Origin: an uncultured Oxalicibacterium sp. | GTDB taxonomy: Bacteria; Pseudomonadota; Gammaproteobacteria; Burkholderiales; Burkholderiaceae_D | DNA: 64,000 nt | Assembly: GCF_913776015.1 (NCBI RefSeq) | Contig: NZ_CAJYMD010000001.1 | Span: 41,844-105,843 of the forward strand | Reading direction: 5' to 3' | Shown: positions 37,162-45,894 of the stretch, piece by piece | How the letters are laid out: every line of letters starts with the position of its first letter | How positions within the stretch are numbered: the stretch's first letter is position 1 | Notes under the pieces: generated by a model | Told to the model about the DNA's origin: nothing | Seen by the model: the letters and a program-made list of their open reading frames with translations, nothing else | Databases searched by the model: none | Translations under genes and position numbers: made by a program

Positions 37162-37848
37162 TTATTTTGCGGGAATCGGTGCCAGAATTTCGTTCTTGAC
37201 CTTGGTACGTTCCGCACCCTTGTGCACCATGGTGACGGCATAGTCGATGCCCATGCCATATGCACCCGAATGTTCCTTAACGATGCCGGTCACGGCATCG
37301 TAGGTTTCCTTGCGCGCCCAATCGCGCTGCCATTCGAGCATGACTTGTTGCCAGGTAACCGGCACCACGCCTGCCTGAATCATGCGCTGCATCGACATGT
37401 CGTGCGCCAGTTGCGAGGTACCGCCGGATGCATCGGCCACCATGTAGATTTCATAACCGCCTTCGGCCATGGCACACAGGGCAAAACTATTGTTGCAGAC
37501 TTCGGTCCACAGGCCCGATACGATCACCTTTTTACGACCGTTGGCCTTGAGGGCGTCACGCACCTTCTGGTCATCCCACGAATTCATGGAAGTACGTTCC
37601 AGCAGCTTGTGATCCGGGAAGACATCCAGCAATTCCGGATAAGTGTGGCCCGAAAAACTGTCGGTTTCCACCGTCGTGATGATGGTTGGAATGTTGAATA
37701 CCTTGGCCGCCTTGGCCAGCGCAACGGTGTTGTTCTTCAAGGTCTGGCGATCGATAGACTGTACACCGAATGCCATTTGTGGTTGATGATCGATAAAGAT
37801 CAACTGCGAATTAGTCGGGGTCAGGACTTCCAGTTTTGGGTTGCTCAT
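37162..37848 (-). CDS. Isochorismatase-family cysteine hydrolase (YcaC-like)
   Basis: A 228-residue alpha/beta hydrolase. Catalytic Asp in 'IFIDHQPQM' (about 20), Lys in 'GRKKVIVSG' region and nucleophile Cys in 'TEVCNNSFAL' (about 118) fit the YcaC subgroup, whose substrate is not established. A C-terminal extension continues for about 60 residues past the core ('DAVTGIVKEHSGAYGMG'). AAGGAG precedes the ATG. Last gene of the xapX-led cluster. Confidence 0.88.
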   Translation of the reverse strand: MSNPKLEVLTPTNSQLIFIDHQPQMAFGVQSIDRQTLKNNTVALAKAAKVFNIPTIITTVETDSFSGHTYPELLDVFPDHKLLERTSMNSWDDQKVRDALKANGRKKVIVSGLWTEVCNNSFALCAMAEGGYEIYMVADASGGTSQLAHDMSMQRMIQAGVVPVTWQQVMLEWQRDWARKETYDAVTGIVKEHSGAYGMGIDYAVTMVHKGAERTKVKNEILAPIPAK

Positions 37849-37928
37849 TCAATGCTCCTTGGGTTGATTGGTTGCATGGATGCTGAATTGCCCATGCAGT
37901 CCGGATAAATCTGGTTGAGATAATCTGG

Positions 37929-39506
37929 TCAGGAAGATGCTGTCATCAGATGTTCGATACGTGGCGCATCCGGGCCGATATGAAAAGCATGCACACGTGT
38001 CGTAATTGCCTTATCGTTTTCAGTAAAGCGGTCATGCTGGCGCAGATGTTCGAGCCATGATTCGACGACAAAGGTTTCGATGTAGCGTCCGGGTTCCGCC
38101 ATGTCTTCATACACACCCCACGACAAGGCACCACCACGTCGGCGAACACGATGCATCTCACGGATGGCATGTTTGAAAGCCACAGCGTTTTCTGTAGTCA
38201 CGCGATACTCAACATTGATACGGATAGGACCGGCATCATGTGCAGCGTCGATCTGCGGCGCATGTGCATGTAGATGTTTGGATGGCGTCAGATCAAGGTC
38301 TGGCGACATGTTGAGCTTCCAACGCAGTGCTGTTGCACACGCGAGCACCATGCCAACCGCCGCGATGATCAAAGCCATCGAAGTACCAAGCTGCGCCGCC
38401 GTTTTGCCCCAAATCGTGCTGCCCGCTGCCATCGAGCCGAAGAACACGACCAGATAGACCGCCAGTGCACGTGCCTTGACCCAACCTGCAGAACTGCGCT
38501 GCGCACCGACGTTTAGGATCGATAGCATTGCAATCCACGCCAGACCAGAAAACAGCAGGATGCCGCCAAGCAGCCATGCGTTCTGCACTGTACCCAATGC
38601 CAGCATCGTGATGGCAAACAGGACACTGGCACCCAGCGCCAGCGTATCGGTCGAAAAGGCTTTCTTCAGACGCGGCAGTAACAAGGCGCCTGCGACCGCA
38701 CCCACACCGATACAGGCCAGCAAGGCACCGTAACCGCCAGCGCCCAAACCAAGCTGGTTACGCGCCACCAGTGGCAACAAAGCCCATGCTGCACTACCAA
38801 ATACAAAGAAGGCAACGGCGCGGATCAGTACCACACGCAACAACGGTGCTGCATGTACATAGCGCAAACCGGCACGCACGGCGGGAATAAAATGCTCAGA
38901 TGGCAACCGTTGTACACGTGGCGCAGGCTTCCATGTATAGAGCACCATGACGACACCGAGGACCGACAATGCATTTAGCATGAAGACGACGGGTGGACCA
39001 GCAAACGACAGAATCAAGCCGCCCAAAGCAGGACCGATGGCACGACTGATGTTGACGCCCAGCGAGTTGAGCGCAACCGCCGCCGAAAGGTCTTCCTTGC
39101 CGACCAGTTCCGGCACGATGGCTTGAAACGGTGGTGCCGCCATTGCAGCGCCGACGCCAAGCATGAAGGTTGCCGCAAGCAGAATCTCCGGCGTTACCAG
39201 ATCACCAAAAGCCAATACGCCCAGCACAGCAGCCGTCAGCAACATCCAGCCCTGTGCAAACAACAGGTACTTGCGACGATCAACGATGTCGGCCAACACG
39301 CCAGATGGCAATGCAAACAGGAACATTGGCAAGCTCGTTGCCGCCTGCACCAGCGCCACCATCAAAGGGTCCGGACTCAGCGACGTCATCATCCAGCCAG
39401 CACCGACATCATGCATCCAGGTACCGACGTTCGACGCGACCGTTGCCAGCCACAACGCACGGAACATCTTGTTCTGTAACGGGCTCCAGGAAGAAATGCT
39501 TGCCAT
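37929..39506 (-). CDS. MFS_3-type transporter fused to a C-terminal monooxygenase-like (ABM/DUF) domain
   Basis: A 525-residue fusion. Residues 1-410 are an EntS-like MFS exporter with 12 helices ('SGVLADIVDRRKYLLF' after helix 2). Residues about 425-525 form a soluble ferredoxin-like domain of antibiotic biosynthesis monooxygenase type ('INVEYRVTTENAVAFKHAI', 'WGVYEDMAEPGRYIETFVVESW'). The ATG at 39506 shares an A with the doxX stop codon, so translation is coupled. The fusion suggests that the exported or modified compound meets an enzyme or sensor at the membrane. Confidence 0.85.
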   Translation of the reverse strand: MASISSWSPLQNKMFRALWLATVASNVGTWMHDVGAGWMMTSLSPDPLMVALVQAATSLPMFLFALPSGVLADIVDRRKYLLFAQGWMLLTAAVLGVLAFGDLVTPEILLAATFMLGVGAAMAAPPFQAIVPELVGKEDLSAAVALNSLGVNISRAIGPALGGLILSFAGPPVVFMLNALSVLGVVMVLYTWKPAPRVQRLPSEHFIPAVRAGLRYVHAAPLLRVVLIRAVAFFVFGSAAWALLPLVARNQLGLGAGGYGALLACIGVGAVAGALLLPRLKKAFSTDTLALGASVLFAITMLALGTVQNAWLLGGILLFSGLAWIAMLSILNVGAQRSSAGWVKARALAVYLVVFFGSMAAGSTIWGKTAAQLGTSMALIIAAVGMVLACATALRWKLNMSPDLDLTPSKHLHAHAPQIDAAHDAGPIRINVEYRVTTENAVAFKHAIREMHRVRRRGGALSWGVYEDMAEPGRYIETFVVESWLEHLRQHDRFTENDKAITTRVHAFHIGPDAPRIEHLMTASS

Positions 39507-39913
39507 CACGCCACCTGCTTGCGGCCAAGCGACCAGTTACCCGGACCGCACAAGGCAATCGCGCCGAATATGATCATCAGTAACCAGCCGAACTGCCCTT
39601 CAGCAATCGACCACTGCGTGTGCACGATAAACATCGACACCACCAACACGGCGAGTACAGGCAAACAAGCCAGTCTGGTGAACAAGCCCGCGGCAATGAA
39701 CAATGGGCAAATCACTTCAGCAAAGATCGCCATCAGTAAAGAGAACTGACGCCCAAGACCGAGCGGATCTTCGATCAATGTCAGCTCTTCGTTGTAATGC
39801 AAAATCTTGGGCAGACCATGCACATAAAACAGCATGAAAGCACCAGCCACGCGCAGAAAAAACAGGCCGGCGTCGATGCGTGGCTTATTCCAGCCTTGAA
39901 CAGATTGAGTCAT
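39506..39913 (-). CDS. DoxX-family membrane protein
   Basis: A 135-residue protein with four predicted helices. Motifs 'RIDAGLFFLRVAGAFMLFYV', 'HGLPKI' and 'LFTRLACLPVLAVLVV' are of DoxX type. DoxX proteins accompany redox enzymes in the membrane, but specific functions are mostly unknown. Located between the amidohydrolase and MFS genes; an upstream in-frame stretch is not conserved. Confidence 0.88.
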   Translation of the reverse strand: MTQSVQGWNKPRIDAGLFFLRVAGAFMLFYVHGLPKILHYNEELTLIEDPLGLGRQFSLLMAIFAEVICPLFIAAGLFTRLACLPVLAVLVVSMFIVHTQWSIAEGQFGWLLMIIFGAIALCGPGNWSLGRKQVA

Positions 39914-39935
39914 CTGAGTGATGTATCCAGCGCGA

Positions 39936-41933
39936 TCAGAAAGCGAAACAGCTGCAACCCAGCGCGCCCCAGAAACCCGAGTAGTTCGAGATCGGGACCG
40001 ATGACTTGCGCGCAACGTCATGGGCATGGGCATGCACGCCGCACGCACCGGCGCATTGATGCGGCAAGGCCGCCATCTGCTGACGTGTGGTGACCTGACG
40101 GTAATGGCCTGGCACGGTCTTGACCGGCGACCAGTCCGGCAGAACAGGAATCGGTGGCGGCGCGATCTTGGTGAATTCGTCGCTGCCATACACGACCTTG
40201 CCATCGACGATGGTCAGGACTGATTCGATCGACTTGATCGCATCTTCATCGACAGAGAAGAAATCGCTGGACAACACAGCCAGATCGGCCAACTGGCCTT
40301 CCTTGATCCGACCTTTCTTGCCTTGTTCACTAGAGAACCAGGCACTGCCGTTGGTCCACAGTTCCAGCGCGGTATCACGCGATAGTTGCGCGCCGCTCTG
40401 ATACAGCTTCATACCGCCAACCGTTCGGCCGGACACCAGCCAGTACAACGCTGTCCACGGGTTGTAACTCGCAACACGCGTGGCGTCGGTGCCACCGCCC
40501 ACAGGAATGCCGGCATCCAGCATGCGTTTGATCGGTGGCGTTTGCTGCGCTGCCTCGGCACCATAACGTTCGACAAAATACTCACCCTGAAATGCCATGC
40601 GATGCTGGATCGCGATACCACCCCCAAGCGCACGCACGCGATCGATATTGCGCGGCGAAATCGTCTCCGCATGATCGAACATCCAGCGCAGACCATCGAA
40701 TGGGATCTCGCGATTGACCTTCTCGAATACATCCAGCATGCGATCAATTGACTCGTCATAGGTTGCATGCAGTCGGAACGGCCAGCGTTGCGTAACCAGA
40801 TGACGGACCACGCGCTCCAGTTCATCTTCCATGCTGACAGGCAGTTCCGGACGCGGTTCAAGGAAATCTTCAAAGTCCGCAGCAGAAAACACCAGCATCT
40901 CGCCCGCACCGTTATGGCGATAGAAGTCATCGCCCTGTCCCGGCTTGACCAGCTTGCTCCAGGACTGGAAGTCTTCCAGTTCCTTGCCTTTGTTTTGCGT
41001 GAACAGGTTGTAAGCGATCCGTACCGTCAACTGCTTGTTGCGCGCCAGATCGTCGATGATGGCGTAGTCTTCAGGATAGTTCTGGAAACCGCCGCCGGCA
41101 TCAATCGTGCTGGTAACGCCAAGACGATTCAGTTCACGCATGAACTGGCGTGTTGAATTGACTTGATAGTCGTGCGGCAGGCTTGGCCCCTTGGCTAGCG
41201 TGGCGTACAGGATCAAGGCGTTCGGCTTGGCAATCAGCATGCCGGTCGGATTACCGGCTGCATCGCGCTGGATCTCGCCGCCCGGCGGATTCGGCGTGTC
41301 CTTCGTATAACCAACAGCACGCAAGGCCGCACGGTTGAGCAAGGCGCGGTCATACAGATGCAACACGAAAACCGGCGTGTCTGGTGCTGCGGCATTGATT
41401 TCTTCCAGCGTCGGCATACGCTTTTCGGCGAACTGGAATTCAGTCCAGCCACCCACCACGCGTACCCATTGCGGGGTTGGCGTCCGCAATGCCTGCTCTT
41501 TTAACATACGCAAGGCATCCGCAATCGATGGCACGCCTTCCCAGCGCAACTCCAGGTTGTAATTGAGGCCACCGCGAATCAGGTGGGTATGCGAGTCGTT
41601 CAGCCCCGGAATGACAGTGCGACCATGCAGATCAATGACTTGGCTACCCGGCACGTGGTGACGCATCACCTCTTCGGTATCGCCCACCGCGAGGAACTTG
41701 CCATCACGAATCGCCACTGCCGAAGCCACAGGCTTACTTTTATCAACGGTGTGAAATTTGCCATTCAGCAGAATCAGCGTATTGCCGGCAGCGCCTGCTG
41801 CGGCGTCGTCACTAGCGTTACGTGTCACGTAGCCGGCCGATGCCGCCTCTACACGATTGGCAACGGCACCAAGCGTAGCCAGCGCGGCGCTGGATGCCAC
41901 CGACTTCAGCATGTTGCGACGATGATTGTTCAT
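39936..41933 (-). CDS. Exported amidohydrolase (YtcJ-like)
   Basis: A 665-residue metal-dependent hydrolase of the amidohydrolase 3 family. A Tat-like signal ('NNHRRNMLKSVASSAALATLG') suggests export after cofactor loading. The barrel contains 'GLNDSHTHLIRGG' (metal His pair, about 110), 'FRLHATYDES', 'FDHAETIS' and 'GGGTDATRVASYNPW'. The C-terminal 60 residues ('PHQCAGACGVHAHAHDVARK', ending 'CSCFAF') are rich in Cys and His and extend past the usual family end. Substrate unknown. Confidence 0.88.
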   Translation of the reverse strand: MNNHRRNMLKSVASSAALATLGAVANRVEAASAGYVTRNASDDAAAGAAGNTLILLNGKFHTVDKSKPVASAVAIRDGKFLAVGDTEEVMRHHVPGSQVIDLHGRTVIPGLNDSHTHLIRGGLNYNLELRWEGVPSIADALRMLKEQALRTPTPQWVRVVGGWTEFQFAEKRMPTLEEINAAAPDTPVFVLHLYDRALLNRAALRAVGYTKDTPNPPGGEIQRDAAGNPTGMLIAKPNALILYATLAKGPSLPHDYQVNSTRQFMRELNRLGVTSTIDAGGGFQNYPEDYAIIDDLARNKQLTVRIAYNLFTQNKGKELEDFQSWSKLVKPGQGDDFYRHNGAGEMLVFSAADFEDFLEPRPELPVSMEDELERVVRHLVTQRWPFRLHATYDESIDRMLDVFEKVNREIPFDGLRWMFDHAETISPRNIDRVRALGGGIAIQHRMAFQGEYFVERYGAEAAQQTPPIKRMLDAGIPVGGGTDATRVASYNPWTALYWLVSGRTVGGMKLYQSGAQLSRDTALELWTNGSAWFSSEQGKKGRIKEGQLADLAVLSSDFFSVDEDAIKSIESVLTIVDGKVVYGSDEFTKIAPPPIPVLPDWSPVKTVPGHYRQVTTRQQMAALPHQCAGACGVHAHAHDVARKSSVPISNYSGFWGALGCSCFAF

Positions 41934-41985
41934 GTCAGTGATCCTTCAGGATAAAAATTGGATGTCAGGTGAGCGACGCCAGGCA

Positions 41986-42276
41986 TCACGATTTGGGAGG
42001 AGAGACAGCTTGTTCAGGTGCGGAACTCGTCAGCCCTGCTGCAGGCTCGACACCGGTTATCTTGGGTACGCATTCGCTGGCAAACCAGGAAATCGACAAG
42101 GGTTCGCCGCGCACAACCTTGGCAGCGATCGGCACGATCTGCTCGCCGATCAACATGCCTAGTAATCCAAGCAGCGCGATCGCCGGTGGCGCGGGTGAAC
42201 GCACCTTGATCAAGGCATAGAGAATGCCGACCAGCAGACCGGCTCCCAGCGAGAGAAAATAGACAGAGCCTTTCAT
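41986..42276 (-). CDS. XapX-domain small membrane protein
   Basis: A 96-residue protein with two hydrophobic helices (about 5-23 and 32-50), the second starting in the family motif 'SPAPPAIALLGLLGMLIGE'. A soluble Pro/Ser-rich tail follows. The XapX domain is a short membrane module of unknown role found beside xanthosine and amidohydrolase genes. First gene of the cluster that runs to 37162. Confidence 0.88.
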   Translation of the reverse strand: MKGSVYFLSLGAGLLVGILYALIKVRSPAPPAIALLGLLGMLIGEQIVPIAAKVVRGEPLSISWFASECVPKITGVEPAAGLTSSAPEQAVSPPKS

Positions 42277-42522
42277 TTCGGCACCTGCACTTTCCTTGAG
42301 TCGATGAATTAGGCGGGATTATGAAAGTGCGTCAAACGTTGCGCTTGTATCAGAATGCTCTTTGCTTATGAAAATGAATTTCCGGAAATCAAATTTCCCG
42401 TGCCCGGAAGAATAAATGCACGGCATAATTACCCAGAGATTTGCAGCAAATGGATGAACTCTTGACCGCTTGCTGCTGTCTGTACTTCAGATAACAACAC
42501 CACGATTCAATAGGGACACATC

Positions 42523-42732
42523 ATGGAAGACAAAGACGTCGCCAACCTGCATGGCCAGCTGCTCGCACTCAAATTCATCGTCGGCGCCCTCGTCAAAACC
42601 CATCCTAATGAAGAACTCGTGCGCGAGATGATCGATCGCGCCATGCCAGATGTTCTGCTGGCGATTGAAGAAACCGCCATTCCGGAATTTGGCGAAGGCT
42701 TCAATCTTTGCTTCACCAATGTGATGGACTGA
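42523..42732 (+). CDS. Small conserved-looking hypothetical protein
   Basis: A 69-residue acidic, helical protein ('MEDKDVANLHGQLLALKFIV'; ends 'NLCFTNVMD'). No signal or membrane segment. Good coding bias and a terminator downstream support expression. I do not recognise a named family. Confidence 0.7.
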   Translation: MEDKDVANLHGQLLALKFIVGALVKTHPNEELVREMIDRAMPDVLLAIEETAIPEFGEGFNLCFTNVMD

Positions 42733-42772
42733 AGAGTCCATCTGAAAAACCGAACGAGCGTTCGGCAAATAA

Positions 42773-42798
42773 AAAGGCCACGCATGAACGTGGCCTTT
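42773..42798. terminator. Bidirectional intrinsic terminator
   Basis: AAAGGCCACG/CGTGGCCTTT with a 6-nt loop. On minus it is followed by TTATTT and ends the tRNA-Val transcript; on plus it follows the small hypothetical gene. Confidence 0.85.
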
Positions 42799-42804
42799 GA
42801 GATT

Positions 42805-42879
42805 TGGTGGGAAGTACAAGTTTCGAACTTGTGACCTATCGCGTGTGAGGCGATCGCTCTACCCCTGAGCTAACCTCCC
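42805..42879 (-). tRNA. tRNA-Val (CAC)
   Basis: A 75-nt cloverleaf on the minus strand: acceptor GGGAGGT/ACTTCCC (one G-U), D-arm 'GCTCAGGGGTAGAGC', anticodon stem ATCGC/GCGAT with loop CTCACAC, hence anticodon CAC. T-arm with 'AGTTCGAAACT' and encoded CCA (42805-42807). Confidence 0.95.
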
Positions 42880-42914
42880 GAAGTCACGCATTATTCCACA
42901 AAAGTACGCAGACA

Positions 42915-43634
42915 TCAATTTGCCTGTTGGCTTTCAGCAGAAGCCACGCGCCACAGCGACGTTCCCTTGACCTGCTTGTCGAGTCCATCGAGCAACGCGT
43001 CATGTGCAGCGATTTCCTGGTCGCTGGCTGACAAGACGAGGATTTCTGCGATCTCCACCACTTCGATTCCGGCGCCGTCAGCGTCGTCATCCGATCCCAA
43101 ATCCATAGACAAGCTATTCTGACCACGCGTCATCGCCAGATAGACTTCGGCCAGCAACTCCGAGTCTAGCAATGCGCCGTGCAAGGTACGGTGCGCATTG
43201 GAAATACCGTAGCGATCACAAAGCGAATCGAGCGAGTTGCGCTTGCCCGGATGCATTTCCTTGGCACGAATCAGCGTATCGATGATCTCGCCTACATGTT
43301 CGCGGAAAGCCGGGCGGCCCAGGCGTTGCAGTTCGACATCCAGGAAGCCGATATCGAAAGGCGCATTGTGGATGATGATTTCGGCACCGCCGACGTAATC
43401 GCAGAATTCGTCGGCGATTTCGGCAAACTTGGGCTTGTCGCTCAGGAATTCGGTCGTCAAGCCGTGTACCGCCAGCGCGCCCGGATCGGAATCACGCTCT
43501 GGATTGATGTAGTAGTGAAAATTATTGCCCGTCAAACGACGGTTGATCATTTCCACGCAACCGATTTCGATTATGCGGTCGCCAGAACGTGCATTCAGGC
43601 CAGTGGTTTCTGTATCGAGGACAATTTGTCGCAT
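42915..43634 (-). CDS. dnaQ: DNA polymerase III epsilon subunit (proofreading exonuclease)
   Basis: A 239-residue 3'-5' exonuclease of the replicase. ExoI 'VLDTETTGLN', ExoII 'HNAPFDIGFLD' and ExoIII-epsilon 'HGALLDSELLAEVY' carry the catalytic D, E, D, H, D set. The C-terminal linker is acidic ('SDDDADGAG') and longer than usual before the clamp/alpha-binding end. Adjacent to rnhA as in E. coli, but here co-directional. Confidence 0.96.
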   Translation of the reverse strand: MRQIVLDTETTGLNARSGDRIIEIGCVEMINRRLTGNNFHYYINPERDSDPGALAVHGLTTEFLSDKPKFAEIADEFCDYVGGAEIIIHNAPFDIGFLDVELQRLGRPAFREHVGEIIDTLIRAKEMHPGKRNSLDSLCDRYGISNAHRTLHGALLDSELLAEVYLAMTRGQNSLSMDLGSDDDADGAGIEVVEIAEILVLSASDQEIAAHDALLDGLDKQVKGTSLWRVASAESQQAN

Positions 43635-43684
43635 ACGGTTACTTTCCGATTACTTGCTGTATTGATGAACGAGGCCGAAGCCGG

Positions 43685-44116
43685 TCAGATCGTTTCCACG
43701 CCGCGGTTGGCGAGGGCATCGGCGCGTTCGTTCTGTTCATGGCCACTATGGCCACGCACCCAGCGCCATTCGATCTGATGCCGGGCCTGTGCCGCATCGA
43801 GCGCTTGCCACAGATCGACATTCTTGACTGGTGCCTTCGCCGCCGTCTTCCAGCCGCGTGCCTTCCAGCCATGTATCCATTCGCTGATGCCTTTCTGTAC
43901 GTATTGGCTATCGGTATGCAAGACGACTTCGCACGGACGCTTGAGGGCATTCAAGGCCTCGATGACGGCCTTGAGTTCCATGCGATTGTTGGTCGTGTTG
44001 GCTTCTCCGCCGAACAATTCCTTTTCATGCTCGCCCATGAGCAGCAAGGCGCCCCAGCCACCACGACCAGGATTGCCCTTGCATGCACCATCGGTATAAA
44101 TCTCGACTTTACTCAT
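43685..44116 (-). CDS. rnhA: Ribonuclease HI
   Basis: A 143-residue enzyme degrading RNA in RNA-DNA hybrids. Catalytic D in '[12 protein letters not shown]', E in 'NNRMELKAV', D in 'HTDSQYV' and D in 'ERADALA' are present, with the basic handle '[13 protein letters not shown]'. ATG at 44116; 50 bp before dnaQ. Confidence 0.97.
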   Translation of the reverse strand: MSKVEIYTDGACKGNPGRGGWGALLLMGEHEKELFGGEANTTNNRMELKAVIEALNALKRPCEVVLHTDSQYVQKGISEWIHGWKARGWKTAAKAPVKNVDLWQALDAAQARHQIEWRWVRGHSGHEQNERADALANRGVETI

Positions 44117-44145
44117 TACGCTTCTTTTATCCTGCAACTGCAGGG

Positions 44146-44922
44146 TTATTGGTGAATCTTGTTGGTGACGGGCACGCGCGAAGGCGCGGCTGCGGTCTTG
44201 CCTTTCCACGCCGGACCGATCAATCGCATCCCCCGCACGCGCTTGATCGCCTGCACGATATAGACCGCACCGAACACCGGCCAGCCATTCGTGCCGGCAC
44301 TTTCCATGAAGCGCCAGCGATGCAGCCATTTTTCCGTCTCGAACGGCGGCGCATAACAACCAAATACACCGTTACCAACCTCCATGTTCAGCAGCTTGAG
44401 CCAATCCTTGATACGCGGAAGCGCGATGAATTCGCCTTCTTCGGGAAGATAATGGGCATCGATCATGCGGCCGAGAATCTGGCGCGCGCCCCACAGGCTG
44501 AACGGATTGAAACCGCAAATGATGACCTGCCCTTCGGGAATCAGTACACGTTCGACTTCGCGCAGCACCTGATGCGGCTCGGCCGCAAATTCCAACACAT
44601 GCGGCAGCACGACAAGATCGATACTGGCAGTCTCGTAAGGCAGCTCTTCAAAATCCTGCACCACAACCAACAATTTTTCCTCATCCGATTTCTCGGACGC
44701 GCTTTCCAACAATGCTGTGTCGGTCAGCCACTTGTGCGGCATGCGACTGCCGCGTAACGTCTGCACCTGCGGCAAGCCGAGTTGCGTGGCATGAAAACCG
44801 AAGATGTCGGCCGTGATTTCTTCCAGTTGTGCCTCTTCCCACGCGCGCACGTAACTGCCCGCCGGACTCTCCAACCACGAGCCCAGCGATATAATCGATT
44901 TTTCAGACGAAAAATTGTCCAT
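44146..44922 (-). CDS. SAM-dependent methyltransferase-like protein (YafS-like)
   Basis: A 258-residue protein with the second half of a class I methyltransferase fold ('[19 protein letters not shown]', '[21 protein letters not shown]'). The usual glycine-rich SAM-binding motif I is not recognisable in the first 90 residues, so activity is uncertain. The neighbourhood (gloB, rnhA, dnaQ) is that of E. coli yafS. Its ATG at 44922 lies 4 bp from the divergent gloB ATG; an alternative ATG at 44928 would overlap it. Confidence 0.85.
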   Translation of the reverse strand: MDNFSSEKSIISLGSWLESPAGSYVRAWEEAQLEEITADIFGFHATQLGLPQVQTLRGSRMPHKWLTDTALLESASEKSDEEKLLVVVQDFEELPYETASIDLVVLPHVLEFAAEPHQVLREVERVLIPEGQVIICGFNPFSLWGARQILGRMIDAHYLPEEGEFIALPRIKDWLKLLNMEVGNGVFGCYAPPFETEKWLHRWRFMESAGTNGWPVFGAVYIVQAIKRVRGMRLIGPAWKGKTAAAPSRVPVTNKIHQ

Positions 44923-44926
44923 GCTC

Positions 44927-45697
44927 ATGTTGAAAGTACTCACCGTTCCCGCGTTCAACGATAACTATCTGTGGCTCATCCACGATGACACACATGCCGC
45001 TGTGGTCGATCCGGGCGATGCCGCACCGATTCTCGATGCATTGCGTGCCCACAATCTGTCGCTGGTCGCTATTTTACTGACTCATCACCATAACGACCAT
45101 GTCGGCGGTGTGCCTGCCTTGTTGCAACATGCCAAGGTGCCCGTCTATGCGCCACGCAACGACCGCATCAGCAATGTCACCACCTCATTATCCGAAGGTG
45201 ACAATGTCCACATTTCCGAACTCGATCTGACCTTGTCCGTACTGGATGTGCCGGGCCATACGCGCGGACATATCGCTTACGTCGCCAAAGAGCAAGGCTG
45301 GCTGTTTTGCGGTGACACGCTGTTCGCCGGCGGTTGCGGTCGTCTGTTCGAAGGTACGCCAGAACAGATGCTGCATTCGCTCGACAAACTGGCCGCACTG
45401 CCGGACGACACCAAGGTCTACTGCGCTCACGAATATACGGTCTCGAACCTGCGTTTTGCCCAGGCTGCAGAACCGGGCAATCAGGCCGTGAGCCAGCGCC
45501 TGGAGGCCGAACAGGCCAAACGCGCACGCAACGAACCGACTGTTCCTTCCAACATTGCGCTTGAAAAGGCGACCAATCCCTTCCTGCGCGCGCGCGAACC
45601 CGCCATTTTGAAAACATTGCAAGGCGAAGGGCGCGTCAAAGGCGGCGACACCGTTGCCGTGTTCGGTGCGCTGCGCGAATGGAAAAATAGCTTTTAG
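44927..45697 (+). CDS. gloB: Hydroxyacylglutathione hydrolase (glyoxalase II)
   Basis: A 256-residue metallo-beta-lactamase-fold enzyme hydrolysing S-lactoylglutathione to lactate and glutathione. Metal motif '[10 protein letters not shown]', '[11 protein letters not shown]', '[16 protein letters not shown]' and 'YCAHEYT' are present, and the C-terminal glutathione-binding domain ('[18 protein letters not shown]') is complete. ATG at 44927 gives the conserved '[12 protein letters not shown]' N-terminus; ATG at 44921 is possible. Confidence 0.96.
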   Translation: MLKVLTVPAFNDNYLWLIHDDTHAAVVDPGDAAPILDALRAHNLSLVAILLTHHHNDHVGGVPALLQHAKVPVYAPRNDRISNVTTSLSEGDNVHISELDLTLSVLDVPGHTRGHIAYVAKEQGWLFCGDTLFAGGCGRLFEGTPEQMLHSLDKLAALPDDTKVYCAHEYTVSNLRFAQAAEPGNQAVSQRLEAEQAKRARNEPTVPSNIALEKATNPFLRAREPAILKTLQGEGRVKGGDTVAVFGALREWKNSF

Positions 45698-45894
45698 ATA
45701 ATTCTTTCCCATGTGCCGGCCTCGTCATGGCAGAGACCGGCACAAGCAGTGCGATCCTTTCTCATCGGCATCGAATTTGCTGCGATTTGTCATTATCCTG
45801 TCAAATTACTTGACGCCGAAAACGTCGATTCCTTACACTCGCATCTATTCTTTTCTGCCGGCTGTTCATGGGTCGGTGATCATTGCGAGTTCCC

